A model generated the notes under the pieces. It saw only the letters and a list, made by a program, of their open reading frames with translations. It was not told where the DNA came from and made no database searches. This document shows positions 55,265 to 63,738 of a stretch of DNA of 64,000 nucleotides, piece after piece. Source of the stretch: JBBDWK01 sp040902885 (GTDB lineage: Bacteria; Acidobacteriota; Terriglobia; Bryobacterales; Bryobacteraceae); contig JBBDWK010000073.1 of assembly GCA_040902885.1 (NCBI GenBank), positions 1-64,000 on the forward strand, given 5' to 3'. Numbering within the stretch: the first letter of the stretch is position 1; every line of letters begins with the position of its first letter. A program made the position numbers and the translations under genes.

Positions 55265-56290
55265 CTACACGACCAGGAGTCGATGGAATCGATTCCCGTT
55301 ACCAATGCTGGACAACACTTCGCATACGACATCGCCGAATTTATAGGCATCGGTTATATAGGACTGGCTCTTTTCCCTATCCATAAATGTGTGGACGAGT
55401 ACCTCTTCTTCGGCGTTCGTTATCTGCAAAAAGCGCTCGTATTGCTCCAGAAGCCTGCTTAGCGGGTTATGCGCGTGAGCCAGATCCGGCTGGTTAAGAA
55501 GGCACTCCAGCCTTTCAGTGGGCGTCAGTTCGATCATTGCTATGGCATCCGTTCGGCTGACCGTCTGCTGGCGGACATAAAGAGCGAGGAGATAAAGGAG
55601 AGCCGAGTAGCACGTCAGGAGTCGGCTGTGCTTCAGCTTATAGTTCTTAAGCTTGCCTTTGGCCTTCTCCTCGTCGGGCATTCTTTCCGTTCTCGCCTCG
55701 TAGTTGACACAAAAGGTCCTCCACAGGCGAAGGATATCGTTTGCGAGGAACGCCGGCATGAAGTCCGTTTTGTGATCCGCGTCATCTCTCCAGTACGCTG
55801 CGACGACTTCTTCTATCACCTCCTTGTACACGGCCGATCCTAGCAGAGGGCGACTCTCGAGAAGAAGAAGGAGCCGCGCGGTGAAGGTGTTCGTAACGTC
55901 GTCCTCCGGTGTGCCGAGCGTTTTCGTGAACTCATGAACGGAGTAATGCGTGAGGTAACGGCCGTCACCAGAGAACTCCGGGATATTCAGTTTGCGAGTA
56001 ACCTCGATGAGGTCTGCCTTGATACAAATTTCGTCAAGACGGTTGAGAAGGCTTCCTTGCTTACCGTCCGATCCCGGCTTCCCATCGCTCTTCCCCACAA
56101 TGAAGAGATCCAAATCGCTGTGTTGGCTGGCCTCGCATCGTCCGAAGGACCCGGTTGCATAGACGCACGCTTTCCATACGGCGAGAGCCTCAGCGGCCGT
56201 CAGACACTCCTGTAGTTTGGTGATTCGTGCGGTCGTTTGAGACCGGCGATCAGCGAGTTCGCCCAAGAACGCCCTCCCACTCGAACACAT
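55265..56290 (-). CDS. Nucleotidyltransferase-fold protein (DUF294/GlnD-like)
   Basis: I chose ATG 56290, giving 341 residues; the longer frame is an out-of-frame copy of the exonuclease gene. The nucleotidyltransferase motif is ATGSFGR-x7-SDLDLF with GS at 47-48, D59 and D61, and a third Asp at D93 (IKADLIEV). The C-terminal helical part has ANDILRLWRTFCVNYEARTE and KLKNYKLKHSRLLTCYSALL, a pattern I associate with uncharacterised GlnD/DUF294-type proteins. It could add nucleotides to protein or RNA, or act in defence. It overlaps the exonuclease gene by 41 bases. Confidence 0.75.
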   Translation of the reverse strand: MCSSGRAFLGELADRRSQTTARITKLQECLTAAEALAVWKACVYATGSFGRCEASQHSDLDLFIVGKSDGKPGSDGKQGSLLNRLDEICIKADLIEVTRKLNIPEFSGDGRYLTHYSVHEFTKTLGTPEDDVTNTFTARLLLLLESRPLLGSAVYKEVIEEVVAAYWRDDADHKTDFMPAFLANDILRLWRTFCVNYEARTERMPDEEKAKGKLKNYKLKHSRLLTCYSALLYLLALYVRQQTVSRTDAIAMIELTPTERLECLLNQPDLAHAHNPLSRLLEQYERFLQITNAEEEVLVHTFMDREKSQSYITDAYKFGDVVCEVLSSIGNGNRFHRLLVV

Positions 56291-56924
56291 TCGCGAATAT
56301 CTCGGCCTGCGCAATCGCATCATCGATGGCGTGGTGCGTATGTGGGTGACTGGAGCGCAGCGAAGGATCAATCCGCGAACGGCCGGCTTCCGAGATGGGG
56401 ATGGCGGCTTTGACAGCAAGAGCAGTCTTGATATCGAAGCACCTGGAGTAGTCGAATGGCGACCCTTCAGCAGAGAACCGAATGAAGTACCAATACAGCC
56501 ACGTCCAATCAAAGCTGAGCGGATAAGCGACCAATACCGGCTGGGCCGGGCCAGCGATGCGATTGACCCAACCGCACGCCTCGGTCATCGCCCTTTCTGG
56601 AGCCTCTCCTTCCAAAACCAGACGTCGTCGATCAAGGCCGTTGATGCGCACGGCTTCCGGATCGAAGTTCTCGGAAATTGGCCTCAACTCCCGATAGAGT
56701 GTTTGGTCGTAACTCTTGGGTCGCTGGAAGTGGGTACCATCGAACGAACCCGCATGTACAATGGCGAAGGAGAGGATGGAAAACGGTCCAGGGATTGGAC
56801 CGTCCGTCTCAACGTCGGCAGAAAAATACGCATCCACGTTGCTTTTCAAACGTTGGCTCTGATTCGTGATCTTCAAAGGGCTCCGGTCAAGCTTGTTGTG
56901 GAGCGTCGAATCCATGATCCTCAT
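56250..56924 (-). CDS. DEDDh family 3'-5' exonuclease
   Basis: The 224-residue protein has ExoI SADVETDGP (D37, E39), ExoII around D139 (AYPLSFDWTWLYW) and ExoIII HHAIDDAIAQAEIF (H197, D202), the four acidic ligands plus His of DEDDh exonucleases (DnaQ/RNase T type). It should degrade DNA or RNA 3' ends. It precedes and overlaps the nucleotidyltransferase gene. A second ATG at 56915 is equally possible as start. Confidence 0.8.
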   Translation of the reverse strand: MRIMDSTLHNKLDRSPLKITNQSQRLKSNVDAYFSADVETDGPIPGPFSILSFAIVHAGSFDGTHFQRPKSYDQTLYRELRPISENFDPEAVRINGLDRRRLVLEGEAPERAMTEACGWVNRIAGPAQPVLVAYPLSFDWTWLYWYFIRFSAEGSPFDYSRCFDIKTALAVKAAIPISEAGRSRIDPSLRSSHPHTHHAIDDAIAQAEIFANVFEWEGVLGRTR

Positions 56925-57187
56925 GGTACCAGCGTCTCGCCAGGAACGGCGCGTGAATCTTTCGGTGCGATTCGATTCGACGGTACAGCCCGGCCCGTCT
57001 GGTGCTCAGCACGCCAATAGCGCCTTCCATCAGGGTCTTCCAGGCATCCTGCTCGCGTCTACCCAGTCGGCTACATTTAGCATGGGCGCGGGGCACTTTC
57101 TATTGGGCGTTTGCGCGGGCAATCCGTGGCTGGAACCGCCTCAGATATCTCTCGCCCTTCTCAGAACGGGATGCATCGTACCGCTGA
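56925..57187. other. Right part of the cassette before repeat copy 2
   Basis: This 263-bp stretch between the exonuclease start and the second repeat has no convincing gene. A 69-codon minus-strand frame (56887-57096) and a plus-strand frame reading into repeat copy 2 are open, but neither has a ribosome site or recognised sequence. It should contain the promoter of the exonuclease-nucleotidyltransferase operon. Confidence 0.4.
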
Positions 57188-57263
57188 GCCGCCGCGACGA
57201 CTTTCTGGGTCAGTTCCGCCGTAACTCGCATGCCAGCTTCGCGCTGCGCTACAGCTTTTGAAA
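57188..57263. repeat. 76-bp direct repeat, copy 2 (right end of cassette)
   Basis: This copy is identical to 54925-55000 and encodes the last 24 residues of the barrel protein, in frame with an upstream open frame but without the rest of that gene. It marks the right end of the cassette. The perfect identity argues for a recent event. Between here and 57428 I see no gene. Confidence 0.9.
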
Positions 57264-57428
57264 CCGAGCGATTTCAGAAACTCGCTCACGTATTCAAAAA
57301 AGCGTTTGTCGTTGTGTCGAATACCGGGTATCGCGCTCGACTATCCGATAGAAACGGGCTCACGAAGGGTTCCAAGCCCTCCAAGCGCTGTTTACGCGAA
57401 CCCAAGATCCATAGGAGACTGAATTCTC

Positions 57429-57893
57429 ATGATTGACACACCACAGATCACGCAGAGCGCCACCCAGCTCACCGCCGTCATCCGCCTCACCATTCCGCGG
57501 GAGGAGATCCGGAATGTCATGGGTCCGGGCATCGGCGAGCTGATGGCCACCGTCGCCGCCCAAGGCATTGCCCCCACCGGGCCAGTGTTCTCATACCACC
57601 TGAGGATGTCCCCGGACATCTTTGATTTCGAGATCGGCGTGCCCGTCACGGAGCCCGTTTCCCCTGCGGGGCGCGTGAAACCGGGCCACCTGCCCGTCAC
57701 GACGGTGGCGCGGACTGTTTACCATGGCGGTTACGAGGGCCTCGGCGCCGCTTGGGGGGAGTTTAATTCCTGGATCGCGGCAAACGGGTATACGCCGGGC
57801 CCGGACCTCTGGGAATGCTACGTCGCGGGCCCGGAGTCGAATCCCGACCCGGCCAACTGGCGTACGGAGCTTAACTGGCCACTGATCGGCTAA
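57429..57893 (+). CDS. GyrI-like/AraC effector-binding domain protein
   Basis: The 154-residue protein has the stand-alone effector-binding fold of GyrI/SbmC: TQLTAVIRLTIPREEIRNVMGPGIGELM, PVFSYHLRMSPDIFDFEIGVPVT and VARTVYHGGYEGLGAAWGEFNSWI. Such proteins bind small hydrophobic or cationic molecules, and some protect gyrase. It appears monocistronic just outside the cassette. Confidence 0.85.
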   Translation: MIDTPQITQSATQLTAVIRLTIPREEIRNVMGPGIGELMATVAAQGIAPTGPVFSYHLRMSPDIFDFEIGVPVTEPVSPAGRVKPGHLPVTTVARTVYHGGYEGLGAAWGEFNSWIAANGYTPGPDLWECYVAGPESNPDPANWRTELNWPLIG

Positions 57894-57949
57894 AGCGTAA
57901 TGAAGGAGTATAATGCTCCCGATCCAGGGGTGAGGGAGGTGGATTCCGG

Positions 57950-58090
57950 ATGGAGTCCTACAACGCCATGAACCGCGTTCAATTCGGGGCGCCCAATACG
58001 GACCCGGTCAACACCGCATTCGGCACGGTTACGGCCGAAAAGGGACACGGCCAGCGGCACCTAACCTTCGGAGTCAAATTGCTGTTCTAG
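57950..58090 (+). pseudogene. 3' remnant of a TonB-dependent receptor gene
   Basis: A 46-codon frame starting at ATG 57950 reads ESYNAMNRVQFGAPNTDP and then HLTFGVKLLF, the usual end of Oar-like receptors (ExxNAxNRVQFG...FGxKLLF). In-frame codons just upstream (FR before MESYN) continue the match, but the frame is closed by TAA at 57911. Only the last barrel strands remain, so this is a decayed gene. Confidence 0.8.
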
Positions 58091-58119
58091 TGCCATGACC
58101 GGAAGATCTTGTGCGCAAG

Positions 58120-58178
58120 ACCGCTCCCTTTGGTCACGGCTCAGCATGCCAAACCGAGCCGCGACCGCAGGGAGCGGT
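58120..58178. repeat. REP-like palindromic hairpin repeat
   Basis: ACCGCTCCC at 58120-58128 pairs with GGGAGCGGT at 58170-58178, and the inner CGGCTC pairs with GAGCCG, giving a 59-base imperfect hairpin. It lies between the receptor remnant and the methyltransferase gene. A closely similar element is, as I recall, very common between genes in Solibacter-like genomes. Confidence 0.7.
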
Positions 58179-58239
58179 TGCCGATCGGAACCGAAATTCG
58201 CGGCCACGGGACTAGTATTACGGGTCTTATCAGGAGCAT

Positions 58240-59358
58240 ATGCCTGGCCCCGACATCTCTGAGCTGGTGAGTAAGGCGAAGGAATTCAAACTGAGACTGG
58301 ACTCTCTCAAGGGGAGATTTAAGTCCGCCGAATTTGAGTGGTACCCGTATAATTCTCTTAGTACATTCGACCACCTGGATCGCCTGCTGACCGGAAAAAA
58401 CCGCCTGCTGCTGGACCTGATCGGCGATCGACCCCTTATTGACCTGGGCTGCGGAGACGGCGATATATCGTTCTTTCTGGAATCGCTGGGTTGCAAAGTA
58501 CACGCGATAGATTATTCTCCACCTAACCATAACTCGATGCGGGGTGTCAGGACGCTCAGAGATGCGCTCCAGTCGAAGGTGGAGATTTATGACATGAATC
58601 TTGACGGCGTGTTCAGCCCGCCTTCCGCCAGCTACGGAGTCGCATTCCTTCTCGGAGCGCTATATCATCTGAGAAACCCCTTCCATGTTCTGGAGCTGCT
58701 ATCCAGGCACGTGAAATACTGCGTGATGAGTACGCGAATTGCCGCAGTTCTTCCAGGATCGGCCGTATCTATTCGCCGCGAGCCGATAGCGTACCTGGTG
58801 GACGAGGACGAGCTCAACTCCGACAACAGCAATTATTGGATTTTTTCGGATTCCGGTCTGCGCCGATTGTTGAAGCGGACGCATTGGGATATTTTGGATT
58901 ATGTCACCGTGGGCGAAGCGGCGTGCTCGGATCCGATTCGTGCCGATCGGGACGAACGAGCGTTTTGTCTGGCCAGAAGCAATTTCGCGCTTGGAAACGT
59001 GGAATTGTTGTATGGATGGCACGAGGCCGAGGAAGAAGGCTGGCGCTGGACCAGGGGACGTTTTGCGGTTCAAGCGCGACCGTCTCATGTGCCGGCGAGT
59101 CTACTGCGAATGAGACTCTTCATACCTCAGGCCGTTATGGAGCGGCTCGGTTCCGTGACGTTGTACGCGAGTATCGACGGTTGCGCCCTTGTTCCCGAGA
59201 AGTTTACTGATCCAGGTATATATACCTATCATCGACCGTTGGGGCACTCGGGTGAGGGCGCCCTCGAGGTCAGCTTTTGGCTCGACCGGATTTTGGAGCC
59301 AGGAGAGGGCGACGATCGCGAGCTTGGAATCATTGTTTCCTCTTTGACAGTTGAGTAG
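58240..59358 (+). CDS. SAM-dependent methyltransferase
   Basis: The 372-residue protein has a class I methyltransferase core, PLIDLGCGDGDISFFLESLGCKVHAIDYSP (motif I and acidic loop), then YGVAFLLGALYHLRNPFHVLELLSRHV, similar to the tRNA-mo5U34/CmoB-like and glycan-related methyltransferases. An N-terminal helical segment precedes it and a beta-rich domain of about 120 residues follows. Its substrate is unknown; it could act in surface-glycan synthesis. Codon use is lower in GC than in the neighbours. Confidence 0.75.
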   Translation: MPGPDISELVSKAKEFKLRLDSLKGRFKSAEFEWYPYNSLSTFDHLDRLLTGKNRLLLDLIGDRPLIDLGCGDGDISFFLESLGCKVHAIDYSPPNHNSMRGVRTLRDALQSKVEIYDMNLDGVFSPPSASYGVAFLLGALYHLRNPFHVLELLSRHVKYCVMSTRIAAVLPGSAVSIRREPIAYLVDEDELNSDNSNYWIFSDSGLRRLLKRTHWDILDYVTVGEAACSDPIRADRDERAFCLARSNFALGNVELLYGWHEAEEEGWRWTRGRFAVQARPSHVPASLLRMRLFIPQAVMERLGSVTLYASIDGCALVPEKFTDPGIYTYHRPLGHSGEGALEVSFWLDRILEPGEGDDRELGIIVSSLTVE

Positions 59359-59369
59359 CGATCGACCTT

Positions 59370-60773
59370 CTACGCGTGCCGCTCCTTCTCCTGCTCCCGG
59401 ATATGCGCCTCCACCCACTCGCCGGCCGCGGCGTTGATTGCCTGAGCGTAAGTGGGGAAGGCGTAAATGGTCTCGGCCAGATCTTTCACTTGCGCCCGCA
59501 CCTGCATGGCGGTCGCGATGGCGTGAATCATCTCGCCGGCGTGCGGCGCCACGATGTGCCCGCCTAGAATTTCTCCGCTGCGCGAATCCGCCACCAGCTT
59601 GACCATTCCCCGGTCCTCGGAATCCACCAGCGCCTTGCCCAAGGCGGCAATCGGGTACAGCGCCGCCTTGGCGTGGTACCCTTCGTCCTCGGCTTTGCTT
59701 TCGGTCAGGCCAACCGACGCGATTTCCGGCTCCGTGAAGGTCACGCGCGGCACCACGCGGTAATCGGCCTTCTTCGGATGCTTGGAAAACATATTCGGCG
59801 GCACGAGCGATCCCTGGTAGCTCGCGAAGTGCGTGTACAGATACGGCCCGGCCGCGTCGCCCGCGGCGAAGATTCTGGGGTTGCTGGAAGCCAGGTATTC
59901 GTTGACGCGAATGCGGCCGTCTTCGGTCTCCACTCCCGCGGCTTCCAGGTTCAACCCGGAGACGTCCGCCTCCCTCCCCGTGGCGATCAGAATCTCCTCC
60001 GCGCTGAATTCGCGCAAAGCCTGTTCCACCGCGACGCGCACTCTCTTTTTGCGGCCGTCGCTTGCGAGGTTGAGCACGTGAGCCCGCGTAAGAACGGTCA
60101 CGCCGTTCGACTCCAGGCTGCGGCGCACCAGAGCGGCCAGCTCCGGCTCCTCGCCGGGCAGGATCTCCCTTTGGGCTTCCAATAAGGCTACCGGAACGTC
60201 GAAGGTCGAGAACAGTTGCGCGAATTCGCAGCCCACCGGACCTGCCCCGACGACGATCATGCTGGCGGGCAACTCGGAGAGGCCGATGGCGTCGCGGCTG
60301 GTGATGGGTTTCGCGGCGCCTATGCCGGCGATTCTGGGAAGCGCGGGCTGCGACCCCGTGGCGATCAGAACGCGTCCGGCTGTCAGCACCTGGCCGTCAA
60401 CGCGCACATGCTCGCCATCCTCGAATGTGGCGGCGCCCCGGAAGAGATGTATGCCCATCTCGCGGAAGCGCTCCTCCATTGTGGCGGCGCCGCTGCCGTG
60501 TACGATGCGGTCTTTGCGGTTGACGATCCCGTTCCAGTCGAAGCCCGCCCCGGAGAAGTGCAGGCCGAAGTCGGAAGCGCGCTTCAGCAGCGAGTAGACA
60601 TGTGCGGATCGCAACAGAGCCTTGGTGGGTATGCACGCATAGTTGGGGCAGCTTCCGCCCAGACGGTCTTTTTCGATAATGGCGACGGAGTGTCCCCAGG
60701 ACCGGGCTTTCTCGGCCGCGGCGCTGCCCGCCGCTCCCGTACCGATCACCACCAGCTCAAACTCTCGATCCAT
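59370..60773 (-). CDS. FAD-dependent disulfide oxidoreductase, unusual active site
   Basis: The 467-residue flavoprotein has the FAD motif VVIGTGAAGSAAAEKARSWG, a redox pair C42/C47 in GGSCPNYACIPTKALL, the NAD motif VVGAGPVGCEFAQLF and GDAAGPYLYTHFASYQG. The usual C-terminal HPTxSE catalytic base is replaced by AFPTYAQ, so the His-Glu pair is missing. It belongs to the Lpd/mercuric reductase-like family but is unlikely to be a standard lipoamide dehydrogenase or glutathione reductase. Confidence 0.85.
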   Translation of the reverse strand: MDREFELVVIGTGAAGSAAAEKARSWGHSVAIIEKDRLGGSCPNYACIPTKALLRSAHVYSLLKRASDFGLHFSGAGFDWNGIVNRKDRIVHGSGAATMEERFREMGIHLFRGAATFEDGEHVRVDGQVLTAGRVLIATGSQPALPRIAGIGAAKPITSRDAIGLSELPASMIVVGAGPVGCEFAQLFSTFDVPVALLEAQREILPGEEPELAALVRRSLESNGVTVLTRAHVLNLASDGRKKRVRVAVEQALREFSAEEILIATGREADVSGLNLEAAGVETEDGRIRVNEYLASSNPRIFAAGDAAGPYLYTHFASYQGSLVPPNMFSKHPKKADYRVVPRVTFTEPEIASVGLTESKAEDEGYHAKAALYPIAALGKALVDSEDRGMVKLVADSRSGEILGGHIVAPHAGEMIHAIATAMQVRAQVKDLAETIYAFPTYAQAINAAAGEWVEAHIREQEKERHA

Positions 60774-60823
60774 GCCGCCTCCGCTTGGGGTAGCACGTCC
60801 AGGACCGAAGCGGCTGCAAGGGC

Positions 60824-61951
60824 TTAGGCTTCGAGGAGTGAACCTTTTTTCGTGCCGCTGGAAGAATGTTCCAGTTGTTCGCGCCCGCCGCCGTTGCCCG
60901 TGCGGCGCCGCCAGACATGGATGAGACCGATGGCCGTGGCCAATACCACGGGCCCCAGCACCAATCCCGCCGCGCCGAACACAGACAGCCCGCCTACGAT
61001 GGCGAAGAAGACCGGTACTGTGTGTACATGCAGACGCTTCCCGACAATGATCGGATACAGGATGTTATCGATCAGGCTTACGACGACCAGTCCCCAACTG
61101 AACAAAATCAGACCGCGCACCCAATCGCCGGTCAGCATGAGGTAAATTGCCGCGGGCGCCCAGATCAGGAAGGCGCCCAGCAGAGGGATGACGGCGAGAA
61201 TGGCCATGATGAGGCCCCACGTCAGCGGCGCGGGCAGGCCGACCAGCCAGAACATGAAGCCGCCCGTGGCTCCTTGAGCCATGCCCACGACGAAGATTCC
61301 GAAAAGGGTGGCGTAAATGGTGTTGGCCACACTGTCGAACAGCTCGTCGGTTTCGTCTTCCGCAAGCGGAACCAGCGAACGTACGCCGCGCAGCAGCTTG
61401 CGGCGATCCCTGAAGAAATAGAACAGAACGAAGAAGGTGATCAGCAGCTCCGCCATTGCCCAAAGGGAACCCGACACAAGAGCGCCGATGCGAGCCGTGA
61501 CCGCCTCGCCCATCCGTTCGAACTCGCGATTGAGGTCCAGATGTTGCACGGCCCAATTCATGAGCACCCCCAGGCGGGGATACTGCCGCGCGACGGTCTC
61601 CCAGCGGCTCAAGCCTCCCTGCTGATAGATCTCAACGGCGTTCGCGGCTTCGGCCAACAGTTCGTTGGCAACCACGATGGCGGGAGCGACGACGATGAGG
61701 GCCACCGCTACGACGGAGATCGCGGCCGCCAGACCGGGGTTGCGCACACGTTGAGCGATGCGGCGGTGCACGGGATATCCGACCACGGCCAGAGCCAACG
61801 CCCAGGCCAGGGAGGTAAGAAACGGACGCACCAGCAGGTAGCAGAGGTACAGCACGGCGGCGGTAACCGCTATCAGCGCCAGTGCGAACGCTCGCTCGCG
61901 ACTGAGCCAGAACGCGCCGCGAGGCGCAACGGTATCGGTTTTAGCGGCCAC
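60824..61951 (-). CDS. AI-2E family transporter
   Basis: The 375-residue membrane protein has about eight helices with the family pattern FALALIAVTAAVLYLCYLLVRPFLTSLAWALALAVVGYPVHRRI and VGLPAPLTWGLIMAILAVIPLLGAFLIWAPAAIYLMLTG. The family was named for autoinducer-2 export, but most members have unknown or sodium/proton-linked substrates. It is downstream of the epimerase gene on the same strand. Confidence 0.88.
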   Translation of the reverse strand: MAAKTDTVAPRGAFWLSRERAFALALIAVTAAVLYLCYLLVRPFLTSLAWALALAVVGYPVHRRIAQRVRNPGLAAAISVVAVALIVVAPAIVVANELLAEAANAVEIYQQGGLSRWETVARQYPRLGVLMNWAVQHLDLNREFERMGEAVTARIGALVSGSLWAMAELLITFFVLFYFFRDRRKLLRGVRSLVPLAEDETDELFDSVANTIYATLFGIFVVGMAQGATGGFMFWLVGLPAPLTWGLIMAILAVIPLLGAFLIWAPAAIYLMLTGDWVRGLILFSWGLVVVSLIDNILYPIIVGKRLHVHTVPVFFAIVGGLSVFGAAGLVLGPVVLATAIGLIHVWRRRTGNGGGREQLEHSSSGTKKGSLLEA

Positions 61952-62020
61952 GGCCCTGCGCTTCCCGATTCCACCGAAAGGATGGATTGTAGGACCACTC
62001 CGGTGGACGTGCCGCGCGGG

Positions 62021-63112
62021 TCATCGCGCCTCTTGAAACTGCAACTCGGCCGGCAGCGGCAGATGGTTGATGAGGTACCAGCTTCGGGGGTTCTCTTTGA
62101 GCCTTGCAACCATCTCGGGGATAGTATCGCGGAGACGGTGACGCGGCTCCCATCCCAGTTTGAGCCCTGCCCGGCCAATGGACACGGGATAGTCGGCATC
62201 CGCGAGATCGATCATCCACGGATGGATGAAGACATCCCCGTTGCCGGATAGCTTCAGTTGCACCCGCGCGCCCATGCGCGCCAGCCATTTCGGAACGCGA
62301 ATGGTTGGCCATGGCTTGCCGTGCAGGAGCTCGCCCAGCATCTGCTGCATCTCGGCGTAGGTCACCACTTCGGGCTCGGCCACCAGGAAGACCTCCTGGG
62401 GCTCGAGCTTCTCGCGGCGCTCGACGGTCCGGCGCAGGCAGTCCGCCAGATCCTTGATGTGGACAAAGGCCTGGCCGCGATTGGAATTGCCGGGAAAGAA
62501 ATAGCTCTCGAACTGCCGCTCGTGAATGCGGCGGATGTGTTGCGCGATGGGAATGGAGTGGCAATCCTCGTCGTACGCGCCCGCCATGCGTAGAAGAACG
62601 ATGGGAATGGAGCCGCGCTCCCTGCGAATAACGCCTTCAGCCTCGAGCTTCGAGCGCGGATATTCCCATGCGGGACCAACGGGCGAAAATTCAGCGATCA
62701 CCTGGCCGGCCGCCGCCGGCCGGTGCACCAGCATGTTACTCGAGAAGACGAACTGCCCGGTCTCGAAAGAACCCAACTCGCGCATCAGGCGGCGCGTGCC
62801 CTCAACGGTAAGCTGCTGGTAGAGGGGGCTGGGCGCGCCCGAAAAATCGTAGTAAGCGGCCAGATGGATTACGCTGGCCAGCCGCGTCCCATGCCTCTCG
62901 CGAACCGCCTGCATCGCTTCTCGCACGGCGCGGTCCTGGGTGAAGTCGCACTCGATCCAATCGTGTGCCCGTCCGGTTGGGTCGGGCGACTTCACATCCA
63001 GGCCGATCACTCGGTGCTCGCGAGAGAGGACGGCCGTCGCTGCACGGCCGATGTAGCCCGCGGCGCCGGTGATTAAAACGACCGGTCTTTCGTCGTCGCG
63101 CATCGCGATCAC
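62021..63112 (-). CDS. NAD-dependent epimerase/dehydratase (extended SDR)
   Basis: The 363-residue protein has the Rossmann motif VVLITGAAGYIGRAATAVLS, the active-site YxxxK in WEYPRSKLEAEGVIRRE and the preceding FVFSSNMLVH. The family acts on nucleotide sugars or related keto/hydroxy compounds; a C-terminal region of unusual length may define the substrate. GTG at 63112 overlaps the Hsp20 stop by 4 bases (GTGA); ATG 63103 is an alternative. Confidence 0.85.
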   Translation of the reverse strand: MIAMRDDERPVVLITGAAGYIGRAATAVLSREHRVIGLDVKSPDPTGRAHDWIECDFTQDRAVREAMQAVRERHGTRLASVIHLAAYYDFSGAPSPLYQQLTVEGTRRLMRELGSFETGQFVFSSNMLVHRPAAAGQVIAEFSPVGPAWEYPRSKLEAEGVIRRERGSIPIVLLRMAGAYDEDCHSIPIAQHIRRIHERQFESYFFPGNSNRGQAFVHIKDLADCLRRTVERREKLEPQEVFLVAEPEVVTYAEMQQMLGELLHGKPWPTIRVPKWLARMGARVQLKLSGNGDVFIHPWMIDLADADYPVSIGRAGLKLGWEPRHRLRDTIPEMVARLKENPRSWYLINHLPLPAELQFQEAR

Positions 63113-63672
63113 GAAGTCTGCTTGCCGCCTGGTTTATCCGTCCGGATAGGAATCTCCCGGCGCGAGTGAGCGGCCTCGAGCACCGGAATCGTCACTTCCA
63201 GCATGCCGTCCTGGAAGCGCGCTTCCGCCTGATCGCTCTTCGCCCCCGCAGGCAGGGGAACGCACCGGTAAAAGCGGCCGTAGCTGCGTTCGGACCTGAC
63301 GAAACCCTCGCCGCTTTCCTCGCGGCGGCTCTTGCGTTCTCCCTGGATGATGAGAGAGTCTTCCGCGATTTCAATATGCACGTCGTCTTTGCGGATGCCC
63401 GGAAGCTCCGCGGAAACCTTGAGCTTCCCTTCCTCCTCGGACACTTCCACGGGGGGCGCCCATCCGCGTGCGCTCGCGCCGCCGAGGCCCTGAAAAGCAC
63501 GGTCCATCTCCTCGGTGAAACGTCGCATCAGCGTAAACGGACTCATGTTGAAAAAATCGCCCGGGCGGAGGGTCCAGAGCGGCGCGAATGTGGGGGTTAG
63601 ATCGCGTTCTTCACCGGTTTCCCGGGGATCGGATTTCTTGCCGGCGTCGGGTTTGGTTGTAAGGGATGCCAT
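63109..63672 (-). CDS. Hsp20/alpha-crystallin small heat shock protein
   Basis: The 187-residue protein has a proline-rich N-terminus, the alpha-crystallin core (WAPPVEVSEEEGKLKVSAEL, SLIIQGERKSRREE, ERSYGRFYRCVPLPAGA) and a short tail with an IPI-type motif (REIPIRT). It should bind unfolding proteins under heat or acid stress. It sits between the PRTase and the epimerase in one operon. Confidence 0.92.
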   Translation of the reverse strand: MASLTTKPDAGKKSDPRETGEERDLTPTFAPLWTLRPGDFFNMSPFTLMRRFTEEMDRAFQGLGGASARGWAPPVEVSEEEGKLKVSAELPGIRKDDVHIEIAEDSLIIQGERKSRREESGEGFVRSERSYGRFYRCVPLPAGAKSDQAEARFQDGMLEVTIPVLEAAHSRREIPIRTDKPGGKQTS

Positions 63673-63738
63673 AGTTTGTCCTCCTTATTTGTTTTGCGGC
63701 TCTCCAACCGGAATACGGGCAAACCGAATGCCAACCCG

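Larger units (their letters stand above)
55001..57263. mobile_element. Compact integrase-less cassette with exonuclease and nucleotidyltransferase genes
   Basis: This 2.26-kb stretch is bounded by the 76-bp direct repeats and has a visibly lower GC content and different codon use from the genes around it. It carries the exonuclease and nucleotidyltransferase genes on the minus strand and a possible small ORF on the plus strand. No integrase, transposase or terminal inverted repeats are seen. The arrangement is what insertion at the 3' end of a gene would leave. A tandem duplication is the alternative. Confidence 0.6.

Noticed and set aside
56887..57096. 69-codon minus-strand frame upstream of the exonuclease gene
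   Set aside because: GTG start, no ribosome site and overlap with the exonuclease start; no family recognised, so left out of the gene list.
60866..62251. 461-codon plus-strand frame opposite the AI-2E transporter
   Set aside because: Runs across two real genes' antisense strands and has no ribosome site.
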